A DNA stretch of 49,908 nt from Thermoplasma sp. (GTDB lineage Archaea; Thermoplasmatota; Thermoplasmata; Thermoplasmatales; Thermoplasmataceae), in assembly GCF_023256435.1 (NCBI RefSeq), contig NZ_JAGDXM010000013.1:1-49908 (forward strand), given 5' to 3'. A program made the position numbers and the translations under genes. Positions within the stretch are counted from its first letter, which is position 1; every line of letters starts with the position of its first letter. Under the pieces are notes generated by a model. It did no database searches. It was not told where the DNA came from and saw nothing but the letters and a program-made list of their open reading frames with translations. This document shows, in pieces, positions 25,673 to 32,942 of this stretch.

Positions 25673-26173
25673 ATGAAGATAGGAAAGAATGTCTACATAG
25701 CAGAAACCGCAGTGATCATAGGCGATGTGGAAATAGGCGATAACGTTTCAATATTTGATAATGCCGTTATAAGGGCAGATATGGACAGAATAACTATAGG
25801 GGAGAACACCAATATCCAGGATAATGTAACAATACACACGGATACTGGTTATCCTACCAAGATAGGCAGGAATGTATCAATCGGCCATAATGCAGTTGTT
25901 CACGGATGCACCATTGACGATTACGTTCTAATAGGCATGGGGTCCATACTCATGAATGGAAGCCATATAAGAACCGGATCCATCGTGGGTGCTGGTGCCT
26001 TAGTGACGCAGGGTTTTGTGTCAGATGAATATTCACTCATACTGGGCCTGCCAGCAAAAGTCGTTAAGGTGAACAAAGGACAGATGGAATACATAAAGGC
26101 CAACGCTGAAGATTATCTGAAATTGAAAGAACTTCATATGGGCGGAAGACTCGAACGCTACCGACACAGCTGA
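25673..26173 (+). CDS. Gamma-carbonic-anhydrase-like hexapeptide-repeat protein
   Basis: The 166-residue protein is a left-handed beta-helix built from hexapeptide repeats (IGDVEIGDNVSIFDNAVI and so on). Three histidines, His55 (TIHTD), His72 (IGHNA) and His77 (VVHGC), match the zinc/metal ligands of the trimeric gamma-carbonic-anhydrase fold, and Arg34/Asp36 plus Gln49 are also kept. Members range from true carbonic anhydrases to PaaY/YrdA-type thioesterases or acyltransferases of unknown role, so enzymatic activity is only possible. The ATG lies about 25 bp after AATCTAAAAA, consistent with leaderless mRNA. It ends 1 bp from the pheT stop on the other strand. Confidence 0.85.
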   Translation: MKIGKNVYIAETAVIIGDVEIGDNVSIFDNAVIRADMDRITIGENTNIQDNVTIHTDTGYPTKIGRNVSIGHNAVVHGCTIDDYVLIGMGSILMNGSHIRTGSIVGAGALVTQGFVSDEYSLILGLPAKVVKVNKGQMEYIKANAEDYLKLKELHMGGRLERYRHS

Positions 26174-26174
26174 A

Positions 26175-27791
26175 TCATAGTCCTATAGAGAGAATATGAT
26201 CCAGATTTACTTCAAAGAAGGATACTGGAACAGCCAGAGAAAAGCGATCCAGTATTTCTGGATGGATCTCACCAATCATCCCTATATATTTATTGCATAT
26301 CTTTATGTATCCGGATCTGCCTTCTATGGCGCCATAGATATTGGATTCTTCGATAGCTATATCACCCTTCATAAATCTTGATAGAAATGCCTGAAGATAT
26401 GATTTTGCCACGGAAAATTCTGATCTGGTGTCTGCGATAACACAGGATAACGCTGATATCTGTTTTCCATCCACCATCTTTTCTCCGATCTCAAAGATCT
26501 TCTGCGGGAGTGGATGTTTCTTATTTCTGGCGATCAGATCTATCAAATTGGGATATATCTTGTCCCTTATCACGGAGTAATCATCACTCTTAGGATTGAG
26601 CAGTTTAACACCGCCGGTGTATCCGTCAGCATAAACTGATGATGTGAGCACAAATGTCATAACTTCCTGAAATCCCAGACCTATCATGACATCCCTTATC
26701 ATATTTTTCATATCGTTCTTGTATATGGGTCTGCCGAATTTCCCTATGTATATCTCTTTTTCTTTTATGTTCTCTATCCCCTTAGCCTTGATGATATCCT
26801 CGATCACGTCCATTTCTCCCATGACATCAACCCTGTATCCTGGAACGTACACAACGATTTCAGGCGATCCAGGCTCCGCAACATATCCCATCTTCCTCAA
26901 AAGAACTATGATCTCTTCATCTTCCAGGAACTCACCTAGATATCGATCAATATTCTTCCTTCTAGGCCTTATTGGGCGGTAATCGAATGTAGCTATCGAT
27001 GACTTTTCGAAAGCGGGTATTCCGTTTATAGTCGGCATTCGCACTCTATATTTGAGGCTGGAAAAAAAGTTAGAAAGAAGATAATGAGCATGTTTAACTG
27101 AGTTGAGATCCGTTCCTGTTATGTCGACAAAGAACTTCTTTGTATTCTGATCTATCCTGGACCTGTAGCTGTTGATAACTGGAGGAAGGGACAATATCTC
27201 ACCATCTTCGTCTGTTATGGCAACCACTCTGCCAGTATCAGGGAGCAGACTTCCATACATCTTCCCCTTCTCATGATTTCGCAGTACTTCATCGACCGTA
27301 CCAGAAAAACCGTCATAGGTTTCCATGCGAACCGATCTGCTCACAGTCCTGTAATGTATCATTGTTCCTGTCTTTTCGGCATCGTGGATCCCTATTGCCA
27401 CCTTCAACCTGTTCTTTCCGATGGTAGAATGCAGCGTTTCCTGATAGTCAATAAGATCATCAAAATAGGATCCAATGGAAGAACCATCCGCAGTGAATGC
27501 CGAAAAATACGGTCTTATAGATCTTGATCCCTGCGAAACGTCCACCTTGATATTTTCGTCCTTAGATTGCGATCTGCGTATCTCAATTTCTCCGTAATAG
27601 TACGTTTTAATCTGCTTCACAAGGGTAGGAAATGAAAAAAGATCCGGCCTGTCAGGATTGAATTCTATTTTCAGATCATCTTCCTGATCGACTGAATAAC
27701 CTATGATTTCAGAATAGCGATATATAAGATCTACTATCTCCTTGCCGAATTTTTCCACAAGCCGTGGAAGGGGATCCCTGATTACAACCAT
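26175..27791 (-). CDS. pheT: Phenylalanyl-tRNA synthetase beta subunit, archaeal type
   Basis: PheT joins PheS (not in the window) to charge tRNA-Phe. The 538-residue length fits archaeal/eukaryotic beta chains, which lack some bacterial domains. Visible are IEFNPDRPDLFSFPTL near 43-58 (archaeal B1 segment), the B3/B4-like middle (HSTIGKNRLKVAIGIHD), the GYRVDVMGEMDVIEDIIKAKG B5 block near 325-345 and the catalytic-like C-terminal GLQEVMTF-type motif (here GFQEVMTF, near 370). The start follows TTAAATAAACT by about 25 bp, so the mRNA is probably leaderless even though the regulator gene upstream is on the same strand. Confidence 0.95.
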   Translation of the reverse strand: MVVIRDPLPRLVEKFGKEIVDLIYRYSEIIGYSVDQEDDLKIEFNPDRPDLFSFPTLVKQIKTYYYGEIEIRRSQSKDENIKVDVSQGSRSIRPYFSAFTADGSSIGSYFDDLIDYQETLHSTIGKNRLKVAIGIHDAEKTGTMIHYRTVSRSVRMETYDGFSGTVDEVLRNHEKGKMYGSLLPDTGRVVAITDEDGEILSLPPVINSYRSRIDQNTKKFFVDITGTDLNSVKHAHYLLSNFFSSLKYRVRMPTINGIPAFEKSSIATFDYRPIRPRRKNIDRYLGEFLEDEEIIVLLRKMGYVAEPGSPEIVVYVPGYRVDVMGEMDVIEDIIKAKGIENIKEKEIYIGKFGRPIYKNDMKNMIRDVMIGLGFQEVMTFVLTSSVYADGYTGGVKLLNPKSDDYSVIRDKIYPNLIDLIARNKKHPLPQKIFEIGEKMVDGKQISALSCVIADTRSEFSVAKSYLQAFLSRFMKGDIAIEESNIYGAIEGRSGYIKICNKYIGMIGEIHPEILDRFSLAVPVSFFEVNLDHILSIGL

Positions 27792-27813
27792 CAGAGTGAG
27801 TTAGATCAGGAGT

Positions 27814-28176
27814 TTATTTAATATTTTCTTCGTGCACAATTTTCTTTATCGTCTCCCTCACTGTGAGACCATTTATTCTGTCCAGTATGAGCGATGAAAA
27901 ATCATCCAAGCTCAGATTGACAGGTCTACTTGAATCCTTTCCAAGTTTCTCAACCAGATTCTTAGGTATCATTATCTGAACTGGAACAAAGTCTCCTCTG
28001 ACGCCACGGGATTCTAGCAATGAAGAAACTGCCTTTCTGACGAGATCGGAAATGCTTTCAAATTCTTCTTTCTGCACGAGATCCTCCATCTCTTGGATCA
28101 TCGATCCAGACAGTCTCACCGTGACCCTCTTGTCATCATTCAATCTATCTTTACCTCCTATGTCTGACATAGACAT
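27814..28176 (-). CDS. Ribbon-helix-helix (CopG/MetJ-type) DNA-binding protein
   Basis: A 120-residue protein with a short disordered N-terminus and a ribbon-helix-helix domain at about 17-55 (RVTVRLSGSMIQEMEDLV, FESISDLVRKAVSSLLE). A C-terminal region of about 60 residues is predicted to be alpha/beta and does not match a family I know. RHH proteins bind DNA as dimers through the first strand, usually to short palindromes. A 7-1-7 palindrome overlaps its first codons, so autoregulation is likely. The ATG follows an AATTTATATT box by about 20-25 bp. ATG codons at 28176 and 28170 are both possible starts. Confidence 0.82.
   Translation of the reverse strand: MSMSDIGGKDRLNDDKRVTVRLSGSMIQEMEDLVQKEEFESISDLVRKAVSSLLESRGVRGDFVPVQIMIPKNLVEKLGKDSSRPVNLSLDDFSSLILDRINGLTVRETIKKIVHEENIK
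28158..28172. promoter_or_regulatory. Perfect 7-1-7 palindrome at the RHH gene start
   Basis: CTATGTC (28158-28164) and GACATAG (28166-28172) are separated by one base. The site covers the first codons and probable transcription start of the ribbon-helix-helix gene. It has the size expected for the operator of a dimeric RHH protein. Confidence 0.5.
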
Positions 28177-28221
28177 TAATGGAATATAAATTTTTGCAAT
28201 TAGATTGATGTAATTTCATTT

Positions 28222-29202
28222 TTATAACAAGAAGACTTTTTTAATTGCCTCCTCAGCGGTCGGGTATCCAATGAAATCCATATATTCCATCATAGAGTGC
28301 ATGTCATATTTCAGATGAAAATTATAGCTCTCCAGACTTTTCTTTACTAGACCCTTTCCAACTTTTGTCGCCTTGGCAAGCAGATCTATTATGTCTGACC
28401 TTATGCTGGCCTCGCTGTTTTTATAAATGCTCACAACATCGGCCAGTCGCCCATTTTTGTATCTGTCAGCTGGCACGGATATACCGCAGCATGGAAAACT
28501 GTCCATGAGATCGGAATAATCGTAAACTTTATTGCCGTCTATTGCTGAAGCATAGGGCTCCCAGATTGCGATATATCTGAAATTACCGGCTTCAAAATCC
28601 TTCCTGGCCTTCACTGGATCGTTAAATACAACCAGCTTTGCATTCTGGTGCTTTTTCTGAAATTCCCTAGAGAGAAGCATCATTGACGTCGATTCACTGG
28701 TTGCTATTAAGCTTGAACTGGATGCAGGATTTTCGAATATACCAGATCCACCTGACGCGACCGGGCCTACAACAACGATATTATGCTGAGAGAGCGCAAA
28801 AAGCGTTTCAGTAAATATGGGAGCGAGGGCAAATTCAAGTGTTCCGGATGATATGTCCTGAAGCAGAGAACCTGCATCGTTGTAAAACCTGATCATGATC
28901 CTCGTTCCTGTGCGTTCTCCATAATCCATTGCGATGCTCAGAAATCGAGCGTATTCTGTGGATCTAAGGCAGCCTATTCTTATTATGCTTGGATCATAGT
29001 AAGGATAGTATTCTCTAAGCCAGACACGCTTTGATTTTCCAGCAATCTTACGGCGGACTATCATACCTTCGGCTTCAAGCTTTGAAAGAGCTTCCGAAGC
29101 CGTTGACTTTGAAAAGCCCATCAGCTCCTCTATCTCATACTGATCTACGCCGATGGACTTTCTTCTCTTCAATTCTCTGATCAGAGTGTTTCTGAGGGAC
29201 AT
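28222..29202 (-). CDS. Winged-helix regulator fused to a solute-binding (NMT1/SsuA-like) domain
   Basis: The 326-residue protein combines two parts. Residues 1-68 form a MarR/ArsR-type winged helix (SIGVDQYEIEELMGFSKSTASEALSKL, then a basic wing). Residues about 72-326 resemble type 2 periplasmic solute-binding proteins: a strand RIGCLRSTEYARFL, the central SSSLIATSESTSMMLLSREF and the hinge IAIWEPYASAI near 205. No signal peptide is present, so the binding domain acts inside the cell, probably as a ligand sensor. The ligand is unknown; thiamine precursors, taurine or aromatic compounds bind relatives. The start ATG overlaps the upstream gene stop as TGATG. Confidence 0.8.
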   Translation of the reverse strand: MSLRNTLIRELKRRKSIGVDQYEIEELMGFSKSTASEALSKLEAEGMIVRRKIAGKSKRVWLREYYPYYDPSIIRIGCLRSTEYARFLSIAMDYGERTGTRIMIRFYNDAGSLLQDISSGTLEFALAPIFTETLFALSQHNIVVVGPVASGGSGIFENPASSSSLIATSESTSMMLLSREFQKKHQNAKLVVFNDPVKARKDFEAGNFRYIAIWEPYASAIDGNKVYDYSDLMDSFPCCGISVPADRYKNGRLADVVSIYKNSEASIRSDIIDLLAKATKVGKGLVKKSLESYNFHLKYDMHSMMEYMDFIGYPTAEEAIKKVFLL

Positions 29203-29597
29203 CACTGCAGTCCAAGATTTATCTGAGTCTCTATGAACTGCCAGAGGGCATGCTCCAGTTCAAAGGACCAGAGTGATTCTGGAACCTCTATGAAAGCAAG
29301 AACCGGCGTTATGAAGAATGCCTCAATCGCAGCTACACCCAGATCCTGCAGCCATTTGCCTAGTCCTATCTGCACACGAAAATCTGAAGGCGTACCTGAT
29401 ATGACTATTGTGAAAGCGCGATCCATGCCGAGTATCGTCCTGAAGATCCCACCCTTCTTCGCCTGAACAAGATAGCCGTTCGGATGCTGGCTTGATTGAG
29501 TTACAAAATTTTCCTCCTTAAAATAATCCTCAATGGCCTTTGACAGCTTTTCAAGATCAACGTTCTTACCCTTATATTCTCTTATGGCATATTTCAT
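29202..29597 (-). CDS. Conserved-looking protein of unknown function, 131 aa
   Basis: I do not recognise this family. The protein begins MKYAIREYKG, continues with an amphipathic helix, and has a beta-rich middle (GYLVQAKKGGIFRTILG, FTIVISGTPSDFRVQIGLG). A hydrophobic, aromatic C-terminal region (AAIEAFFITPVLAFIEVPESLW) could insert in or lie on the membrane. The ATG at 29597 is chosen because a GATTATATTACATG box precedes it by about 26 bp; the frame can extend to 29636. It is translationally coupled (TGATG) with the regulator behind it and diverges from another unknown gene across a palindromic promoter. A small-molecule or surface-sensing role with the regulator is only a guess. Confidence 0.6.
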   Translation of the reverse strand: MKYAIREYKGKNVDLEKLSKAIEDYFKEENFVTQSSQHPNGYLVQAKKGGIFRTILGMDRAFTIVISGTPSDFRVQIGLGKWLQDLGVAAIEAFFITPVLAFIEVPESLWSFELEHALWQFIETQINLGLQ

Positions 29598-29649
29598 AGG
29601 CACGTTATCCAAAGCATGTAATATAATCATTCCCATGATTTTGGTTTAT

Positions 29650-29684
29650 TGGTAATCTAGATTACCAGTAATCTTATATACTGG
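29650..29684. promoter_or_regulatory. 18-bp palindrome and second inverted repeat over a bidirectional TATA region
   Basis: TGGTAATCTAGATTACCA (29650-29667) is a perfect 18-bp palindrome. CCAGTA (29665-29670) and TACTGG (29679-29684) form a second inverted repeat around CTTATATA (29673-29680). That TATA box is about 25 bp from the plus-strand ATG at 29701. A regulator bound here would control the divergent pair. Confidence 0.65.
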
Positions 29685-29700
29685 AAAGCTATAACTATAT

Positions 29701-30162
29701 ATGGTTGAAAAAGAAAAGAAGGAAGAAGAGGAAACAAAGAAGATAACCATATCCGTCAAGGGAATAAGAGACGACATCTACAAAAACGTCAGCGAACTGG
29801 CAAAGCACACGGGGAAGACCATAGGCGAGATCACCAACGACGCCTACAGAACTTTCCTCGGAACTGTTGAAGGCGTCAGAAACATATCGCAGAACTTCAT
29901 AGAAGGTGCTAAGGGCGCAATACCTAGATACATAGACAATTTCAAGAAGTTGGAGATAACTGCAGACGATTTGAAGGATCTCGGACAGAAGGTTGCCTTT
30001 AGAAATATAGAAGAACTGACATTTCGCAACATATCTGATGAGGAATTTTCGAAATATGTGGCATTCATAGACGGTGTGAAGGTTCTGCGCATTCCGAAGA
30101 CCGTAAAGAAGACCACGGTGATAAAGATCTCAACCTTCGTGGATGAGATAATTCAAGAATGA
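29701..30162 (+). CDS. Unknown protein with RHH-like N-terminal part, 153 aa
   Basis: The product is rich in Lys and Glu at the start (EKEKKEEEETKK). Next comes KITISVKGIRDDIYKNVSELAKHTGKTIGEI, a beta strand plus two helices in the style of a ribbon-helix-helix or Arc-type fold, then a helical middle. The C-terminal half (LRNIEELTFRNIS-like segment and VKVLRIPKTVKKTTVIK) is predicted alpha/beta. No catalytic motif, signal or membrane helix is visible. The ATG begins about 25 bp after the TATA box inside a palindromic promoter, so the mRNA should be leaderless. I cannot name a family; a DNA-binding or regulatory role is suggested only by the N-terminal fold. Confidence 0.6.
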   Translation: MVEKEKKEEEETKKITISVKGIRDDIYKNVSELAKHTGKTIGEITNDAYRTFLGTVEGVRNISQNFIEGAKGAIPRYIDNFKKLEITADDLKDLGQKVAFRNIEELTFRNISDEEFSKYVAFIDGVKVLRIPKTVKKTTVIKISTFVDEIIQE

Positions 30163-30238
30163 TGTAATTTTATTAATTTTCATAATTTTATCATTTTACA
30201 TAATCCTATATAGTCGTTTATGATCATATCTGCAGTTC

Positions 30239-31015
30239 ATGAGCGTATCCAATAAGCTGGGAGATCTGGCCTCAAAAGTTTACGAGAATGTCCTTCTAGA
30301 GGAAGTCAAGAAGTATCCTAGGCCGAGGCATATAGGCATCATAACAGATGGAAACAGGAGATATGCCAGAAACGTGGGTATTTCTGAAAACGAAGGTCAT
30401 GTAAAGGGAAAGGATAAGGTGGAGGAGGTCGTCGACTGGTGCATGGAGTTGGATATAAAGATCGTAACGTTCTATGCTTTCTCAACGGAAAATTTCCGCA
30501 GGAGTAAGGATGAAATAGATTTTCTCTTCAACCTGATCAACGATGCGTTCAGATCGCTTCTCAAGGATGAACGCGTTTATAAAAATAAGATAAATGTAAA
30601 GGTCATAGGCAATCTTTCAATATTACCTGCCTATCTGAGGCAGACCATTCACGTTGTTGAAGAAACCACCAAGAATTTTAACAATTATCAGCTCAATCTT
30701 GCGATCGGTTACGGTGGAAGGGAAGAGATACTCGATGCGATAAAGAGGATCACGAAGGATGCCATGGCCGGCAAACTGGATATTGATAAACTTGATGAGA
30801 ACAAGTTCAGGGAATACCTTTACGATGGCCGAATACCTGATCCAGATCTGATACTCAGAACCAGCGGGGAAGAGAGGATATCGAACTTCCTTCTCTGGCA
30901 GAGTGCGTACTCTGAACTTTACTTTTCGGATGTTTACTGGCCTGAGTTCTCAAAACTTGATTTTCTCAGGGCTATATACTCGTATCAGAGGAGGCAGAGG
31001 AGGTTCGGAAGGTAG
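30239..31015 (+). CDS. uppS: cis-Polyprenyl diphosphate synthase (UppS family)
   Basis: The enzyme extends geranylgeranyl or farnesyl diphosphate with cis isoprene units to make the polyprenyl carrier for N-glycosylation. The 258-residue protein holds the conserved HIGIITDGNRRYA loop (Asp37 binds Mg), GHVKGKDKVEEVVDWC near 54-69, FYAFSTENFRRSKDEID near 79-95, and the RTSGEERISNFLLWQSAYSELYF block near 204-227 that ends with the WPEF motif. The ATG is about 28 bp after CCTATATAG. Five bases separate its stop from tiaS, so they are co-transcribed. The sequon-rich surface proteins in this window are likely clients. Confidence 0.96.
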   Translation: MSVSNKLGDLASKVYENVLLEEVKKYPRPRHIGIITDGNRRYARNVGISENEGHVKGKDKVEEVVDWCMELDIKIVTFYAFSTENFRRSKDEIDFLFNLINDAFRSLLKDERVYKNKINVKVIGNLSILPAYLRQTIHVVEETTKNFNNYQLNLAIGYGGREEILDAIKRITKDAMAGKLDIDKLDENKFREYLYDGRIPDPDLILRTSGEERISNFLLWQSAYSELYFSDVYWPEFSKLDFLRAIYSYQRRQRRFGR

Positions 31016-31020
31016 ATCAT

Positions 31021-32343
31021 ATGTTTCTTGCCATAGATGATACCGATTCTCCAGAGAGCATGTGCACCACCTATCTGGCGCTCAAACTGATAGAGGAATC
31101 TAATCTAGATATAATAGGAGACCCGTGGCTTGTCAGATTGAATCCAAATATAAGATTCAAGACAAGAGGTAATGGTGCCATCGTGCTGAGACTTGGACAT
31201 GGTAAGGGCAGAACACGAGTAATCGGCGATGCGCAGGGTAAACCTGTAATTTCGTATGAAGATGAATACAGGCCAGCTGATGCAAGCGATCTTATGGAAA
31301 TCGCCAGAAATTTGGTGAATGAATACGCGGTGACGGACTATTACACTACACATCCAGGCATAGTTGTCTCAAATCACCAGCTAGACGAAAGTTTTTACTG
31401 GAAGGCATTGGAAGAAGAAATTTCAGTGGCTACTGCAGAAAAATTCATCAGTGGGTCGAATGCCATATTTCATAAGATCAAGGAGGGCCACGGAATAGTT
31501 GGATCTGCGGCAGCAATAGCATGGCCGGCCAGGAGATATACCTACGAGATACTCGAATATGCATACCCAAGGCCACCTGATATGCCTAAGGAAAGTAAGC
31601 TTAGGCTGGCCGCCTTGGCTGATTCATTCGAGAGTACGTTCAACAATATCGATGTGAGAAATGGATATCCAGCCATCTTTCCTCATCCAAGAACACCGGT
31701 GATCTATGGCATAAGAGGCTTCAAAAATGATGCGCTGCTTGCAGCATCTGATGCCATAAATGAAGCGGGTGGAATATCCTATGAGGGCCGCCTAGTGTTC
31801 AAGACCAATCAGGCGACGGATGATCACATAATACATGAACCTGAGAATATAGAGGATCTTCATTCATACTCGCTCAGGGGATATGTTGAGAGCGACCCAA
31901 TAGCCGTACCTGGAGGCCATTACTTTCTCAAATTTCGCTACAGGGATCGATCCCTAACGGCGGCAGCCTTCGAACCAACAAAGGAATTCCGATCGACGTT
32001 TTCCAAACTCAGGAGCGGTGATGCGGTGAGCTTTTACGGATCTTATGTGAACGGAAATCTGAATGTGGAAAAGATGATAATACATAGCATAGCAAGAACA
32101 TACAAGATGGAGAACCCAGTCTGCGATAAATGTGGTACACGTACCATATCGAAGGGACAGCATGATTTCCGATGCCCCAAATGCGGGGCGAGATACCAAT
32201 CAAGAGAGTTCGTTGAGATCAAGAGAGATGTCAGCCCTGGTAGATATGATGTACCAGTGATAGCAAGGAGGCATCTCTCCATGCCATTCGAAATTGAGGG
32301 GTTCTTTGCAGTTCAATCAATGCTTCAGCAGAATAAAGGGTAG
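31021..32343 (+). CDS. tiaS: tRNA(Ile2) 2-agmatinylcytidine synthetase
   Basis: TiaS attaches agmatine to C34 of tRNA-Ile(CAU) so that AUA is read as isoleucine, an essential archaeal step. The 440-residue length fits. The N-terminal FLAIDDTDSPESMCTTYLA motif is the catalytic ATP/tRNA site of the family, with the HGKGRTRVIG region downstream. Near 300-350 there is an OB-fold strand set. The C-terminus has a zinc ribbon, CDKCGTR and CPKCGARYQSRE near 373-400. It follows uppS directly. Its last 27 bp overlap the GmhB-type phosphatase gene on the other strand. Confidence 0.95.
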   Translation: MFLAIDDTDSPESMCTTYLALKLIEESNLDIIGDPWLVRLNPNIRFKTRGNGAIVLRLGHGKGRTRVIGDAQGKPVISYEDEYRPADASDLMEIARNLVNEYAVTDYYTTHPGIVVSNHQLDESFYWKALEEEISVATAEKFISGSNAIFHKIKEGHGIVGSAAAIAWPARRYTYEILEYAYPRPPDMPKESKLRLAALADSFESTFNNIDVRNGYPAIFPHPRTPVIYGIRGFKNDALLAASDAINEAGGISYEGRLVFKTNQATDDHIIHEPENIEDLHSYSLRGYVESDPIAVPGGHYFLKFRYRDRSLTAAAFEPTKEFRSTFSKLRSGDAVSFYGSYVNGNLNVEKMIIHSIARTYKMENPVCDKCGTRTISKGQHDFRCPKCGARYQSREFVEIKRDVSPGRYDVPVIARRHLSMPFEIEGFFAVQSMLQQNKG

Positions 32344-32790
32344 CCCTATATTATTTGCAAGGGCACCGTCTATGTCTTCTCTGTCTCCTATGACGATGGA
32401 TCCACCCATATCTATTCTGAAGTCGGATAATGCCTCATCTATAAGGCCGCGGCCCGGTTTTCTACACGGACAGTTATCCTCAGGTCTGTGCGGGCAGAAA
32501 TATGTTGCACTAACGATGACGCCTCGCTTACGAAGATCATCTACCAAGGCACCATTGAATCTAAAAAATTCATCGTATGAAAAATATCCCCTTCCGATTC
32601 CAGATTGATTTGTGACGATTATTATCCTGTACCCCCTGTCTTCGTACCGCCTGATCAGATCCACCGCATCATCGTATATATAAAGATCCTCAACTCTGCG
32701 GCAGTATGGGCAGTCTCTGTTTATTGTTCCGTCCCTGTCTACGAAAAGCGTCTTGCGGAAGTCGTCGTCCTTTCGATATATTACCTTCAT
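32317..32790 (-). CDS. HAD phosphatase of the GmhB/histidinol-phosphatase type
   Basis: A 157-residue HAD hydrolase. Motif I is FVDRDGTINRD near 16-26, motif II TNQSGIGRG near 60, and motif III/IV includes the lysine of CRKPGRG near 110 and GDREDIDGA near 136. A zinc loop, CPHRPEDNCPC (about 98-108), identifies the GmhB branch that removes a phosphate from D-glycero-D-manno-heptose bisphosphate; HisB-N is the nearest alternative. An archaeal heptose in surface glycans would fit the window's glycosylation theme, but no other heptose genes are visible here. It converges with tiaS with a 27-bp overlap. Confidence 0.82.
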   Translation of the reverse strand: MKVIYRKDDDFRKTLFVDRDGTINRDCPYCRRVEDLYIYDDAVDLIRRYEDRGYRIIIVTNQSGIGRGYFSYDEFFRFNGALVDDLRKRGVIVSATYFCPHRPEDNCPCRKPGRGLIDEALSDFRIDMGGSIVIGDREDIDGALANNIGLPFILLKH

Positions 32791-32942
32791 GGAAACGGGC
32801 CTTTTATAGCTTCATATCGATATGTGCAACGTACTATTTATCAATAGCGTAACGTTTTTGATCAAGGCTGGAAAATTGAAAAATTGTGAATTATACATAC
32901 GAACGTCTCAAAATAAAGCACAATTATGATCATATTTCCACA

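Noticed and set aside
30163-30238. AT-rich repeats of a TAATTTTAT-like word before uppS
   Set aside because: The copies are irregular and fit ordinary AT-rich promoter DNA with a TATA box at the expected distance.
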